The notes under the pieces were generated by a model. That model did no database searches. It saw nothing but the letters and a program-made list of their open reading frames with translations, and had not been told where the DNA came from. The position numbers and the translations under genes were made by a program. From contig CAZXTD010000001.1 in assembly GCA_964643575.1 (NCBI GenBank), positions 10,066 through 74,065 of the forward strand: a stretch of DNA of 64,000 nucleotides. The letters run 5' to 3'. Below, piece after piece: positions 45,956-55,028 of this stretch. The stretch is from Glaciecola sp964643575 (lineage in GTDB: Bacteria > Pseudomonadota > Gammaproteobacteria > Enterobacterales > Alteromonadaceae). Each line of letters opens with the position of its first letter. Position 1 is the stretch's first letter.

Positions 45956-46070
45956 CGTCATCCCGTCGAAGGACGGGACCTCCTTAGGTAACAACAGCTC
46001 TTTATTAAAACAATCGGTTAAATCAAGTGCGCAAGGTTCCAAGGAGGTTACCGCCTTCCAGGTAATGACG
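45956..46070 (+). repeat. Double-hairpin interspersed repeat, copy B
   Basis: A 115 bp element from CGTCATCCCGTCGAAGGACG (hairpin CCCGTC/GACGGG) to GCCTTCCAGGTAATGACG, with GGTTAAATCAAG in the middle. It is followed by further degenerate ends (TTTGCGGGAATTATG, TTCGCGGCAATGACG, up to 46120). It fills most of the 316 bp gap between the TPR protein and the Atm1-type exporter. Confidence 0.75.
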
Positions 46071-46223
46071 AAGTAAGCTTTGCGGGAATTATGAGGTAAG
46101 CTTCGCGGCAATGACGGAGTAAGCCAATACAAAGCACACATTCTCCATATCAAATAGCCAATCCATTCGCTTTTGCACTATACTATTAATACCAAGACAG
46201 AATAAAACCACAAGAACCTCACC

Positions 46224-48023
46224 TTGCGATCAAACAGATTTCCTATAAACGAAGAAACCGCGTTCAATTGGCGTGTACTCAGCAAACTCTGGCCCTTTTT
46301 AACTGAATTTAAAACACGGGTTTGGCTAGCAATATCATGCTTGGTGGGTGCTAAAATCGCCAGTGTTACCCTGCCCTTCGTATTAAAACACATCGTCGAC
46401 AACCTAAACCTAGACACCGCGCTCGAAACCATGATGGCGGTGATTATAAGCTTAATCATTGCCTATGGCACATTACGCCTTGCCAATGTGCTGTTTGGCG
46501 AAATTAGGGATATGCTATTTGGCAGAGTCACCGAACGCGCGATGCGCCGCATAGGACTCAAGGTGTTTAATCACTTGCACAAGCTCGACCTTGATTTTCA
46601 TTTGTCGCGGCAAACCGGTGGTTTATCAAGAGATATTGAACGCGGCACAAGCGGCATTAGCTTTTTAATGCGTTTTATGGTGTTTAATATTGGTCCTACT
46701 TTGCTCGAAATTGGCATGGTGACATTTTTGTTGCTGTACAACTATGGCTTTACCTTCGCCTTAGTCATTATTCTCTCTGTGGTAACGTACGTTACATTTT
46801 CAGTCAAAGCCACCGACTGGCGCACCAAGTATGTAAAGGAGCTTAACCAAGCCGACAATGTATCAACCACGCGCGCCATCGATAGTCTGCTTAATTTCGA
46901 AACGGTAAAATATTTTAATAATGAACGTTACGAAGCCGAACGCTACGACGTAGGGCTTGCCAATTGGGAACAGGCGCGTCGCAAAAACCGCTTGTCACTG
47001 TTTGCACTTAACGGCGGCCAAGCCTTAATTATCGCGATATCGATGACCAGCATGTTAGCGCTTGCTGCGATTGAAGTGGCCCATGGCCGAATGACCATTG
47101 GTGACTTTGTATTAGTAAACGCCTTTACCATGCAAATATTTATGCCCTTAAACTTCTTAGGGTTTGTATATCGAGAAATTCGTGGCTCGCTTACCAATAT
47201 CGAAAACTTATTCAGCCTGCTTGAAAAGGCGCCCAAAATTAATGATATAGATAACCCCAACACACTCGTTGTTACAAAGGGTGAAATTTGTTTTGAGAAT
47301 ATAAGCTTTAGGTACCACGAAAAGCGTGAAATTATTAACGATATTAGCTTTACCATAAAGCCAGGCCAAAAAGTTGCTGTCGTCGGCGAAAGCGGGGCCG
47401 GCAAGTCTACATTAGTCAAACTGATGTTTCGGTTTTATGACCCAAGCGCAGGCCGCATTCTTATAGATGGGCAAGATATTAAGACTGTCACTCAAGACTC
47501 GCTGCGCTCGCATATTGGTATCGTTCCACAAGATACCGTATTGTTTAACGACACTCTGTATGAAAATATCAAATACGGCAGGCCCTACGCCACTGCCCAA
47601 GAGATAGAACAAGCAATAAAACTCGCGCACCTTGAAGAGTTTGTAGCACGCTTACCCGACGGTACCCAAACCCAAGTAGGCGAACGCGGGCTTAAACTCA
47701 GCGGCGGCGAAAAACAACGTGTCGCGATTGCTCGTACAATATTAAAACGCCCGCCCATTATGGTGTTTGATGAGGCAACCTCTTCTTTAGACTCGCAGTC
47801 TGAACAAGCGATACTTAAAGCACTACAAGAAATATCACAAGGGCACACAAGCTTTGTGGTTGCGCATAGGTTGTCGACCATCATGGATGCCGACACCATT
47901 ATCGTGATGGATGAAGGTAAAATTGTAGAGCATGGCGAACACGAAAGCTTGTTGGCACAAAATGGCATTTACGCTAAATTGTGGAGTGCACAACAAAGTA
48001 AACGTTCAAAAACCAGCGTTTAA
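46224..48023 (+). CDS. Atm1-type ABC transporter (fused permease and ATPase)
   Basis: A 599-residue half-transporter from a TTG start. Six transmembrane helices (about 25-310) have the ATM1/HMT1 pattern (FHLSRQTGGLSRDIERGTSGISFLMR, NFETVKYFNNERYEAERYD). The C-terminal ATPase has Walker A GESGAGKST, signature LSGGEKQRVAIARTIL, Walker B MVFDEATSSLD and switch VAHRLS. Relatives export glutathione-linked sulfur compounds or metals from the cytoplasm. The gene is followed 20 bp later by DUF3820 and mobA, so the three may be co-transcribed. The promoter must lie in or near repeat copy B. Confidence 0.9.
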   Translation: MRSNRFPINEETAFNWRVLSKLWPFLTEFKTRVWLAISCLVGAKIASVTLPFVLKHIVDNLNLDTALETMMAVIISLIIAYGTLRLANVLFGEIRDMLFGRVTERAMRRIGLKVFNHLHKLDLDFHLSRQTGGLSRDIERGTSGISFLMRFMVFNIGPTLLEIGMVTFLLLYNYGFTFALVIILSVVTYVTFSVKATDWRTKYVKELNQADNVSTTRAIDSLLNFETVKYFNNERYEAERYDVGLANWEQARRKNRLSLFALNGGQALIIAISMTSMLALAAIEVAHGRMTIGDFVLVNAFTMQIFMPLNFLGFVYREIRGSLTNIENLFSLLEKAPKINDIDNPNTLVVTKGEICFENISFRYHEKREIINDISFTIKPGQKVAVVGESGAGKSTLVKLMFRFYDPSAGRILIDGQDIKTVTQDSLRSHIGIVPQDTVLFNDTLYENIKYGRPYATAQEIEQAIKLAHLEEFVARLPDGTQTQVGERGLKLSGGEKQRVAIARTILKRPPIMVFDEATSSLDSQSEQAILKALQEISQGHTSFVVAHRLSTIMDADTIIVMDEGKIVEHGEHESLLAQNGIYAKLWSAQQSKRSKTSV

Positions 48024-48043
48024 TAGACGAGAAAAGAGCAAAG

Positions 48044-48316
48044 ATGGAACGACTGAATGCATTAGATACTTCGCAACTGCCAGTAGCATCGAGCGAAGAC
48101 CAGCAATACCTTATTGATACGGTTAACGCTGAGATGCCCTTTGGAAAATACGCGGGCAGTAAACTAATTCATTTGCCAGAGCCATATTTAGTGTGGTTTC
48201 ACAAAGAAGGTTTTCCTAATGGTAAGTTAGGTCAACAACTTGAACTGATGTACGAAATTAAGCTTAACGGCCTTGAAAAAATGCTCGCACCTTTAGTGAA
48301 AATAAACGATGAATGA
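48044..48316 (+). CDS. DUF3820 family protein
   Basis: A 90-residue soluble protein with the DUF3820 core MPFGKYAGSKLIHLPEPYLVWF and a following helix (LGQQLELMYEIKLNGLE). The family is common in gammaproteobacteria, is sometimes annotated as a quorum-sensing-regulated factor, and has no known activity. It has a GAGAAAAGAG-type RBS and overlaps mobA by 8 bp, so translation of the two is linked. Confidence 0.88.
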   Translation: MERLNALDTSQLPVASSEDQQYLIDTVNAEMPFGKYAGSKLIHLPEPYLVWFHKEGFPNGKLGQQLELMYEIKLNGLEKMLAPLVKINDE

Positions 48317-48941
48317 AACGCCCGAAATAATCGCAGCAATACTCACAGGCGGCAAAAGCCTGAGAATGGGAACGGATAAAAGCGCACTTCAAATTGATGA
48401 TCAAACTTTATTGCAGCGCACTGTAGGTACCATAAAAGCATGCTCAATTGTGCATATAGGTGTTAGCACAAATAGTTCTCTGACTGCTCGCGATAGCCTT
48501 TCTGGCGTTGAATATATTAAAGATATCTACCCAAACAAAGGGCCTTTATCAGGCATTCATAGCGTAATAAGCCATTATCCTAGCAGCGATATTTTAGTAG
48601 TGCCCGTCGACTTACCACTACTAACTGCCAACACCTTAAAAACGCTTATTCGCCATGGGAGTCGGCAAAACTATATGCTTAACTATGAGCAGAGCATTAT
48701 GCCGCTATATATTCCTGCTAGTCTCAACGTTCTAGGCTACCTAGAGAAACAATTAAAACATTGCGATTTAAATGAATCTGAGCAACCGCAAAGTGAAAAA
48801 CAAAAGCACTTATCCATAAGAGGGTTTGTTGCTGCATTTGCTAATAAACAAATCGAAGTGGAAGATAAGTCAGCCTTATTTAATGTAAATACGCCTAAAG
48901 AGTGGCAAAAAGCTGTATTGATGGATAAAAAGCTAAAATAA
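48309..48941 (+). CDS. mobA: Molybdenum cofactor guanylyltransferase
   Basis: A 210-residue nucleotidyltransferase. The N-terminal GTP-binding motif LTGGKSLRMGTDKSAL, the middle YPNKGPLSGIHSVIS and the metal-binding VVPVDLPLLT fit MobA, which attaches GMP to molybdopterin to form the bis-MGD precursor. Its start overlaps the DUF3820 stop. MobB and other molybdenum genes are not in this window. It ends just before repeat copy C. Confidence 0.9.
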   Translation: MNETPEIIAAILTGGKSLRMGTDKSALQIDDQTLLQRTVGTIKACSIVHIGVSTNSSLTARDSLSGVEYIKDIYPNKGPLSGIHSVISHYPSSDILVVPVDLPLLTANTLKTLIRHGSRQNYMLNYEQSIMPLYIPASLNVLGYLEKQLKHCDLNESEQPQSEKQKHLSIRGFVAAFANKQIEVEDKSALFNVNTPKEWQKAVLMDKKLK

Positions 48942-49011
48942 CATGGGCCGGTCGGACTTTAGGTAAGCGAGGTCAACGCTAAGAAAGCGTAATGGTGTTC
49001 GGCCTAGATAC

Positions 49012-49106
49012 CGTCATTCCCGCGAAGGCGGGAACCTCATTTTAACGTAGTTAAATCAAGCAGTTAGAGGATGATTTAGGAGATTGCCGCCTTCGCGGCA
49101 ATGACG
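49012..49106 (+). repeat. Double-hairpin interspersed repeat, copy C (best preserved)
   Basis: A 95 bp element. The left hairpin TTCCCGCGAAGGCGGGAA follows CGTCA; the right hairpin TTGCCGCCTTCGCGGCAA is followed by TGACG. The middle includes AGTTAAATCAAGCAGTTAGA. The outer ends CGTCATT/AATGACG are inverted repeats. It lies between the convergent mobA and DAHP synthase genes. Confidence 0.8.
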
Positions 49107-49144
49107 ATTATTCGCGGCAATGACGATTATTCTCGGCAATAACG
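49107..49144 (+). repeat. Tandem copies of the repeat's right end
   Basis: ATTATTCGCGGCAATGACG (49107-49125) and ATTATTCTCGGCAATAACG (49126-49144) directly follow copy C, 19 bp each. They duplicate its terminal segment, suggesting local slippage or partial re-insertion. Confidence 0.75.
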
Positions 49145-49162
49145 GATTTGTTAAACTTAGCA

Positions 49163-50506
49163 CTACTGCGGTTTTAAGTGGTCTGCCACTAAAAATGCCA
49201 TTTCTAGCACTTGATCAGCATTTAAACGCGGGTCGCATTGCGTTTTGTACGCTTGAGCTAAATCGTCATCGCTTATCTTGTATGCCCCACCTGTGCACTC
49301 AGTTACATGCTGGCCAGTCATTTCTAAGTGGATACCGCCTGCGTGGGTGCCTTCTGATTTATGCGCTTCAAAGAACTGCTTAATTTCGCTCAAAATAGCA
49401 TCAAAGTTACGTGTTTTATAACCGCTAGAGGCTTTAATCGTATTACCATGCATAGGGTCTGAACTCCACACGACATTGCGGCCTTCAGCTTTTACACGAC
49501 GCAACAAACGAGGCAAGTTTTCGCCTAGCTTGTCTGCGCCCATGCGCGTAATTAACGTTAAACGGCCAGCTTCATTGTTAGGACTCAAAGCGTCTATTAG
49601 GCGTATTAATTCGTCTTCTTGCATAGTCGGGCCAATTTTTACGCCAATTGGATTGTTAATACCACTGAAAAACTCAACATGAGCATGGTCTAACTGACGT
49701 GTGCGTTCGCCAATCCATAACATATGAGCAGAGCAGTTATAGGGTTTACCCGTTAGCGTGTCTATGCGTGTAAGTGCTTGTTCGTAATTAAGCAGCAAAG
49801 CCTCATGTGAGGTAAACAAATTGGTTTCGTGCAAAGACGAGGTATTTTCGTTGTTGACACCTATTACATTCATAAAAGCAAGCGTATCTTCGATACGATT
49901 TGCCATATCTTGATAACGCTCTTTAAGCGGATTACTTTCTAAAAACGCCATGTTCCAGCGATTAACTTGATGTAAGTCGGCTAAGCCACCTTGGGCAAAC
50001 GCACGTAGCAAATTTAAGGTTGCTGCACTGCGGTGATAAGCATCAAGTAAACGCTGCGGGTCGGGCTCGCGAGCAGCAGCAGTAAACTCAAAGTTGTTAA
50101 TAATATCGCCACGATAGCTCGGCAAAGTTACGCCGTTAATTGTTTCAGTATCGGTTGAACGAGGCTTTGCATATTGGCCAGCCATACGGGCTACTTTTGT
50201 CACTGGGCATCGCCCTGCAAATGTCATAACAATCGCCATTTGCAAGATAACTTTAAAGGTATCTCTTATTTTAGGGGCATTAAACTCATCAAAGGACTCT
50301 GCGCAATCACCGCCTTGCAATAAAAACCCTTTACCCTGAGACACATCAGCAAGCTGCTTGTACAGTTGGCGTGTTTCTTCAGCAAATACTAAAGGAGGAT
50401 AGCTTGCTAAACTCGCTTCTACCTCTTTAAGTTGGGCTTGATTTTGATATGTAGGTTGTTGCAGGATTGGCTTTTGACGCCAACTATCGATACTCCAATG
50501 ACTCAC
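49163..50506 (-). CDS. 3-deoxy-7-phosphoheptulonate synthase, class II
   Basis: A 447-residue type II DAHP synthase, the first step of the shikimate pathway (PEP plus erythrose-4-phosphate). Conserved motifs include SWRQKPILQQPTY at the start, LQGGDCAESF, RMAGQYAKPRS, CSAHMLWIGERTR, NPIGVKIGPTM, RMGADK and VVWSSDPMHGNTI, with the metal-binding Cys, His, Glu and Asp positions. The length is typical of the type II class. It stands alone; upstream is a 105 bp gap before btuD. Confidence 0.94.
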   Translation of the reverse strand: MSHWSIDSWRQKPILQQPTYQNQAQLKEVEASLASYPPLVFAEETRQLYKQLADVSQGKGFLLQGGDCAESFDEFNAPKIRDTFKVILQMAIVMTFAGRCPVTKVARMAGQYAKPRSTDTETINGVTLPSYRGDIINNFEFTAAAREPDPQRLLDAYHRSAATLNLLRAFAQGGLADLHQVNRWNMAFLESNPLKERYQDMANRIEDTLAFMNVIGVNNENTSSLHETNLFTSHEALLLNYEQALTRIDTLTGKPYNCSAHMLWIGERTRQLDHAHVEFFSGINNPIGVKIGPTMQEDELIRLIDALSPNNEAGRLTLITRMGADKLGENLPRLLRRVKAEGRNVVWSSDPMHGNTIKASSGYKTRNFDAILSEIKQFFEAHKSEGTHAGGIHLEMTGQHVTECTGGAYKISDDDLAQAYKTQCDPRLNADQVLEMAFLVADHLKPQ

Positions 50507-50611
50507 TTGATGTCCTTTGTGATAGGTTGTTTTCGCTTCGACGCACTAACAATAAATGAGTGCTAGGTTCGAGGTTGTATTAGATGAATAGCTTTAAGAA
50601 TATCATACTAT

Positions 50612-51433
50612 TTAGGCTAAAGGAGCCTGATTTATTGCGCTGGTAATATATTTTTGAGATCGTTTTACTAAGCGCATATTTTGCATACTAGCTTCTTGTT
50701 CAATTTGCTTATCACCCAACTCATTTGACTGAAGTTCTAAGGCCACAAAACGGTGAGAATAAGCTTTTTCAAGTTGTTCTAGGCTCAGTGCTTCATTTAC
50801 ATCGCCTTTACTGAGTATCTCCCCACCTTTCATCAATATCGCTTTATCGGCATAGCTCATACTTAAATTGATATCGTGGCTGCTCAGTATTACGCAGTTT
50901 CCCTTATTAGAGAGTGAGCATAACAAATGCATAAGATTATATTGGTAATTAATATCAAGATGCTGACAAGGCTCGTCAAGCAAAATTGCAGCTTCGCCCT
51001 GCTCTATCGCGGGCCAAACTTGTAATAAACTGCGTGCTAAGTTAAAACGTTGCTGTTGCCCGCCAGAGAGCACTGAAAGAGGCTTGTGCAATAACCCACC
51101 TAATTGCAGACATGCCTCTAATGTATCTGGGAGTTCATTGTATTGAGTATAAAACGCAAGCAATTGGGCGAGCGGAATGTCAAAAGCTGAGGCATGGTCT
51201 TGTTGCAAAAAACAGCGATTAGCGGCTAACACAGGAAGCCCTAGGTTTTCCATAGCTTGTTTTTGATAATGTATTGAACCTTGCTCAAGTTCGAGCAAAC
51301 CCGCTAAAACGCTCAAGAGGCTGGACTTTCCCGCGCCATTTGCGCCCAAAATATGACATTGCTGCCCAGCTTCTAGGCTAACACTGACATTCTTTATCCG
51401 TTCGCCTACGCTAGCGCCGCTAAGCTCAAACAT
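50612..51433 (-). CDS. btuD: Vitamin B12 ABC transporter ATPase, BtuD-type
   Basis: A 273-residue ATPase with Walker A GANGAGKSS, signature LSGGQQQRFNLARSL, Walker B ILLDEPCQHLD and SSHDINLSMSYAD. The overall pattern (GEILSKGDVNEALSLEQLEKAYSHRF at the end) fits BtuD rather than a siderophore ATPase. The ATG at 51433 lies 1 nt after the glpD stop; an in-frame TTG at 51442 would overlap it. Its partner permease is 3.6 kb away across glpD and glpK, so the ATPase is now expressed from the glpD transcript or an internal promoter. Confidence 0.8.
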   Translation of the reverse strand: MFELSGASVGERIKNVSVSLEAGQQCHILGANGAGKSSLLSVLAGLLELEQGSIHYQKQAMENLGLPVLAANRCFLQQDHASAFDIPLAQLLAFYTQYNELPDTLEACLQLGGLLHKPLSVLSGGQQQRFNLARSLLQVWPAIEQGEAAILLDEPCQHLDINYQYNLMHLLCSLSNKGNCVILSSHDINLSMSYADKAILMKGGEILSKGDVNEALSLEQLEKAYSHRFVALELQSNELGDKQIEQEASMQNMRLVKRSQKYITSAINQAPLA

Positions 51434-51434
51434 T

Positions 51435-53189
51435 TTAATCAACCGATTCTTTTTGGCTGCTAGGCTTTATTATTTCAGACTCACTACCATTATCCGACTG
51501 AGCATTACCCGGTTGTGACTTATTTTTGTCACCCGCGCTTGCGCCGAGACTACTCGTTACAACAGGTTCAGCATTAGCAGAGCCTGCTTTTACTTTGGCA
51601 ACATATTCGTCTAACTTACTCTTGGACTCATTGCCAAACAATATTTCACATGCTTCTACAATGCCTTTGGTATCGATAATGTCTGTTTTACGCAGTACCA
51701 TTTCAATTTTTGAACGACGACGTAAAAAGTCCTCTAATTTCGTAATCATCTCTCGACGCGCGGCATAATGTACTTCGGCTCGCAAATACTCTGCATTTTC
51801 GAGCAGTTGTTCGGCTTGGCTTGGGTCACGCTGAATTTCATCCAAAATTTGTAAAGCATGAATGTCGTAGCGGCGCCACAAACGTGTCGTTAATTTCTCG
51901 GAAGAATATGCCGGTGTCATGGCGTCTAAATTAATTAATTTAGCGCGATATTCAAATTCAGCTTTTATTCTGTCGTCCGACTCGCCATACCAAATAGCAT
52001 CTTCAAACGGTAAGTCGATACCTAACGACTTGATGATTTGACTAATTTCTTCACCCACATTAATACAGTCGGTTAATTTGCCGCCAAAAATGCTCAAATA
52101 TTGGTCTTGTTTATTTACATCAATCGCATGTTTACGAGACAAAGCAACCCAATCAGCATTGCCATCCTGCCCTTTAACGGCGAGGGGTCTCACTCCGCAG
52201 CGCTCTGATATTATATCGTCTCGCGTTAATTTTGGCGTAATGTCGAGTAAGGCATTTACGTTATCTAAAATAAAATCACGGTCGTCTTCAGTGACAAAGG
52301 TGTCGGGGTTTTCGACTTTATCGTCGGTGGTACCGATGCATGTTTTTTGTCCCATTGGGATGACAAAAAACAAACGCCCGTCGGAGGCAAAAAAGGCGAG
52401 AACTTTGTCTACTTTAGTCAGCTTATTAACAATGAGGTGCACGCCTTTAGAAAAAAGGTGTTGGTGCTCTGTAGTTTGGTCATTTGCCTCGTTGTAGGTG
52501 TCTACTTTAGGCCCACAAGCATTAATAATAGCTTTAGAGCGAATACTCAGTGTCTCGCCGTTAAGCTCGTTTTTAGCCTCTGTGACCCATTGCCCGTTTG
52601 ATCTTTTGCTGTCCGTTGCACTTACATAATTTGCCACTACAGCGCCGTTGTCCATTGATGAGCGAATAAAATTAAACACAAAACGGGCATCGTTATCATG
52701 TAAAAACGCGTCTGAATATTCAAAGCCACCTTGTGCGTTACTAACGTCGATAACAGGTTCGAGTTGTTTTATTTCTTTTGAGCTTAAAAATTTGGGCATT
52801 TGCGTAAAAAAGCGCCCCATTAACCAGTAGGTCAATGTGCCCATATAAACAAACCAAGCCGGAAAACGAAAACCTTTTTGCAAGGTGGTCAAAAACCTGA
52901 TTTCTTGCACAGTTGAAGGGTAACTGCGCATTAAATGGTTACGACTTTTACACAGCTTATTCACTAAAAAATACTCGTGATTTTCTAAATACTTAATGCC
53001 GCCCCAAGCCAAATTAGACGAATTGGAAGATGTTTGCCCAGCAAAGTCGCCTTTGTCAATTAACGCCACTTTAAGACCTTTACGCGCCAGTGCCGCGGCA
53101 GATACCGCACCGTTTATTCCAGCACCGAGTATCAGCACATCAAATTCTTGGTCGTCGAGTTTGTTAATGTTTGTTTCGCGCAGTAGCAT
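51435..53189 (-). CDS. glpD: Aerobic glycerol-3-phosphate dehydrogenase with extended C-terminal tail
   Basis: A 584-residue flavoenzyme of the inner membrane oxidising glycerol-3-phosphate to DHAP. The FAD motif ILGAGINGA is near residues 20-28, followed by QTSSNSSNLAWGGIKYLE; IGTTDDKVENPD and SIFGGKLTDCINVGEEI are characteristic. The core ends near residue 530; about 50 extra residues rich in Ser, Gly, Asn and Lys follow (from KAGSANAEPV on), which GlpD normally lacks. Divergent from glpK across about 300 bp, so the two may share regulation. Its stop lies 1 nt from the btuD ATG. Confidence 0.92.
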   Translation of the reverse strand: MLLRETNINKLDDQEFDVLILGAGINGAVSAAALARKGLKVALIDKGDFAGQTSSNSSNLAWGGIKYLENHEYFLVNKLCKSRNHLMRSYPSTVQEIRFLTTLQKGFRFPAWFVYMGTLTYWLMGRFFTQMPKFLSSKEIKQLEPVIDVSNAQGGFEYSDAFLHDNDARFVFNFIRSSMDNGAVVANYVSATDSKRSNGQWVTEAKNELNGETLSIRSKAIINACGPKVDTYNEANDQTTEHQHLFSKGVHLIVNKLTKVDKVLAFFASDGRLFFVIPMGQKTCIGTTDDKVENPDTFVTEDDRDFILDNVNALLDITPKLTRDDIISERCGVRPLAVKGQDGNADWVALSRKHAIDVNKQDQYLSIFGGKLTDCINVGEEISQIIKSLGIDLPFEDAIWYGESDDRIKAEFEYRAKLINLDAMTPAYSSEKLTTRLWRRYDIHALQILDEIQRDPSQAEQLLENAEYLRAEVHYAARREMITKLEDFLRRRSKIEMVLRKTDIIDTKGIVEACEILFGNESKSKLDEYVAKVKAGSANAEPVVTSSLGASAGDKNKSQPGNAQSDNGSESEIIKPSSQKESVD

Positions 53190-53491
53190 GCAAATTTTCC
53201 ATTGACTTAATTTATATGATAAATAGTATATTAACCAAATTAGTTAAAAAATGCCAAGTTTTAAGACAAGACGAAAGCCGTTTGTTGTCATCATGTGTTG
53301 TTTAAAATTAACACTTGGTTATTTTTAATGCATTTTATCAAGTAAGTATTAATATTTGTGACTTAAATTCACTTAAACAAAACCTTAAATAACTCTGTAA
53401 GTATTACTTAAACACAAGGTTATTTTAAGCCTTGCGATACGAGGCAAAAAGCTGGCAAACTGACCAATACAATAATAAAACGGGATTAAGC
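53190..53491. promoter_or_regulatory. Divergent glpD/glpK promoter region
   Basis: A 302 bp AT-rich gap between divergent glpD and glpK. No clear palindromic operator (for example a GlpR site) could be recognised by eye. A GGGA RBS precedes the glpK ATG. Confidence 0.4.
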
Positions 53492-54976
53492 ATGAGTAAA
53501 ATAGGCATTTTATCTATCGACCAAGGAACAACTTCCAGCCGTGCTATCGTATTTGCACCTAATGGCAGTCAAATAAGTAATTCACAAAAAGAATTTACAC
53601 AACACTACCCTGCAAACGGATGGGTAGAGCACGACCCAGAAGAGATCTGGTCGAGCACGCTAGATGTCTGTAAAACTGCTATAAAAGAGTCCCAAAATAA
53701 AGATATTGAAATTGCTTGTATTGGCATTACTAACCAACGCGAAACAACCTTAGTATGGAACAGAGAGACCGGTAAAGCCATCTACCCTGCCATCGTATGG
53801 CAAGACCGACGCACTGCCCAGTTTTGTGACAGCATTCGAGACCAACAAGAAGAAGTAAGAGCCAAGACAGGATTGCTATTGGACCCTTACTTTTCTGCTA
53901 GCAAAATTAAATGGATACTCGATGAAGTTGAAGGTGCTCGACACCTAGCGAGCAAAGGTAAACTTGCATTCGGCACCGTAGACAGCTTTCTTATATGGCG
54001 TTTAACTCAAGGTAAGTCTCACGTAACCGACGCCACTAATGCAAGCAGAACGAACTTGTTTAACATCCATACTCAAGACTGGGACGACGACCTGCTCTCA
54101 CTTTTTAATATACCGCGTAGTATGCTGCCTAAGGTACTTGATTGCGCCGATAATTTTGGCACCAGCGAAGCCTCTGTGCTGGGTCAAGCCATTCCCATAA
54201 CTGGCGTTGCAGGCGATCAGCAAGCTGCATTGGTGGGTCAATCGTGTTTTGAAGCCGGTGACCTAAAAAGCACGTATGGCACTGGCTGTTTTGCGCTTTT
54301 AAATACGGGTGAACAAGCGGTTTTATCCAACCATAAGTTGCTTACCACTGTAGCGTATCGACTAAAGGGTGTCAGCACCTATGCCTTAGAAGGCGCTATT
54401 TTCACGGCAGGCGCAAACATTCAATGGTTAAGAGATGGCATTGGTGTGCTACAACATGCAAAACAAAGCCAAGTGCTAGCCGAGTCATTAGACTATGACC
54501 ACGGCGTATTTTTAGTGCCAGGCTTTGCCGGATTAGGCGCACCGCATTGGAACCCCAATGCACGCGCCAGTTTATTTGGCATGACGCGCGGTACAGGCCC
54601 GGCGCATTTTGCCCGCGCAGCGCTTGAAGCAGTCTGTTATCAAACCCACGAGTTACTCAGTGCAATGAAAGCCGATGGCATGCCTTCAAGTAAGGTATGG
54701 GTAGATGGTGGTATGGTGGCAAACGATTGGCTATGTCAGTTTTTAGCCGACATTTTACAAATAGAAGTACAGCGCCCTAAAATCATGGAATCGACAGCCC
54801 TAGGTGCTGCTTATTTAGCTGGTTTGCATCAAGGTATTTATGCAAATTTAGACGACATTCGGGTCCAAAAAGAAGTCGACCGAACATTTTCTCCGGAACT
54901 AGGCGAGCAAATACGTCAGCGCTTATTGAAAAAATGGACAACGGCAGTAGAGGCTACCCTAGCATTCGCTAAATAA
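53492..54976 (+). CDS. glpK: Glycerol kinase
   Basis: A 494-residue FGGY kinase (typical about 500) from the ATG at 53492, placed directly before GILSIDQGTTSSRAIVF, the ATP-binding start; the open frame upstream has no family character. Motifs seen are ITNQRETTLVW, WQDRRTAQFC, GVAGDQQAALVGQ, STYGTGCFALLNTG and VDGGMVANDWLCQ. It phosphorylates glycerol to glycerol-3-phosphate, the substrate of GlpD encoded divergently. GlpF is not present. Together with glpD it interrupts the btuC-btuD pair. Confidence 0.95.
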   Translation: MSKIGILSIDQGTTSSRAIVFAPNGSQISNSQKEFTQHYPANGWVEHDPEEIWSSTLDVCKTAIKESQNKDIEIACIGITNQRETTLVWNRETGKAIYPAIVWQDRRTAQFCDSIRDQQEEVRAKTGLLLDPYFSASKIKWILDEVEGARHLASKGKLAFGTVDSFLIWRLTQGKSHVTDATNASRTNLFNIHTQDWDDDLLSLFNIPRSMLPKVLDCADNFGTSEASVLGQAIPITGVAGDQQAALVGQSCFEAGDLKSTYGTGCFALLNTGEQAVLSNHKLLTTVAYRLKGVSTYALEGAIFTAGANIQWLRDGIGVLQHAKQSQVLAESLDYDHGVFLVPGFAGLGAPHWNPNARASLFGMTRGTGPAHFARAALEAVCYQTHELLSAMKADGMPSSKVWVDGGMVANDWLCQFLADILQIEVQRPKIMESTALGAAYLAGLHQGIYANLDDIRVQKEVDRTFSPELGEQIRQRLLKKWTTAVEATLAFAK

Positions 54977-55010
54977 CTTGGTCTTAAAACAAGTGCGGCT
55001 TAAAACAGAC

Positions 55011-55028
55011 GCGGCTTATAAAAGCCGC
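55011..55028. terminator. Short hairpin between convergent glpK and btuC
   Basis: GCGGCTT (55011-55017) and AAGCCGC (55022-55028) form a 7 bp stem with a 4-nt loop, overlapping the first base of the btuC stop. Without a long T-run it is a weak candidate terminator for both genes. Confidence 0.35.

Noticed and set aside
45852..46076. Open frame of 74 codons across repeat copy B
   Set aside because: Its second half is the repeat element itself; there is no family resemblance.
49120..49383. Open frame of 87 codons antisense to the DAHP synthase C-terminus
   Set aside because: It begins in the tandem repeat ends and then runs antisense to a well-conserved enzyme.
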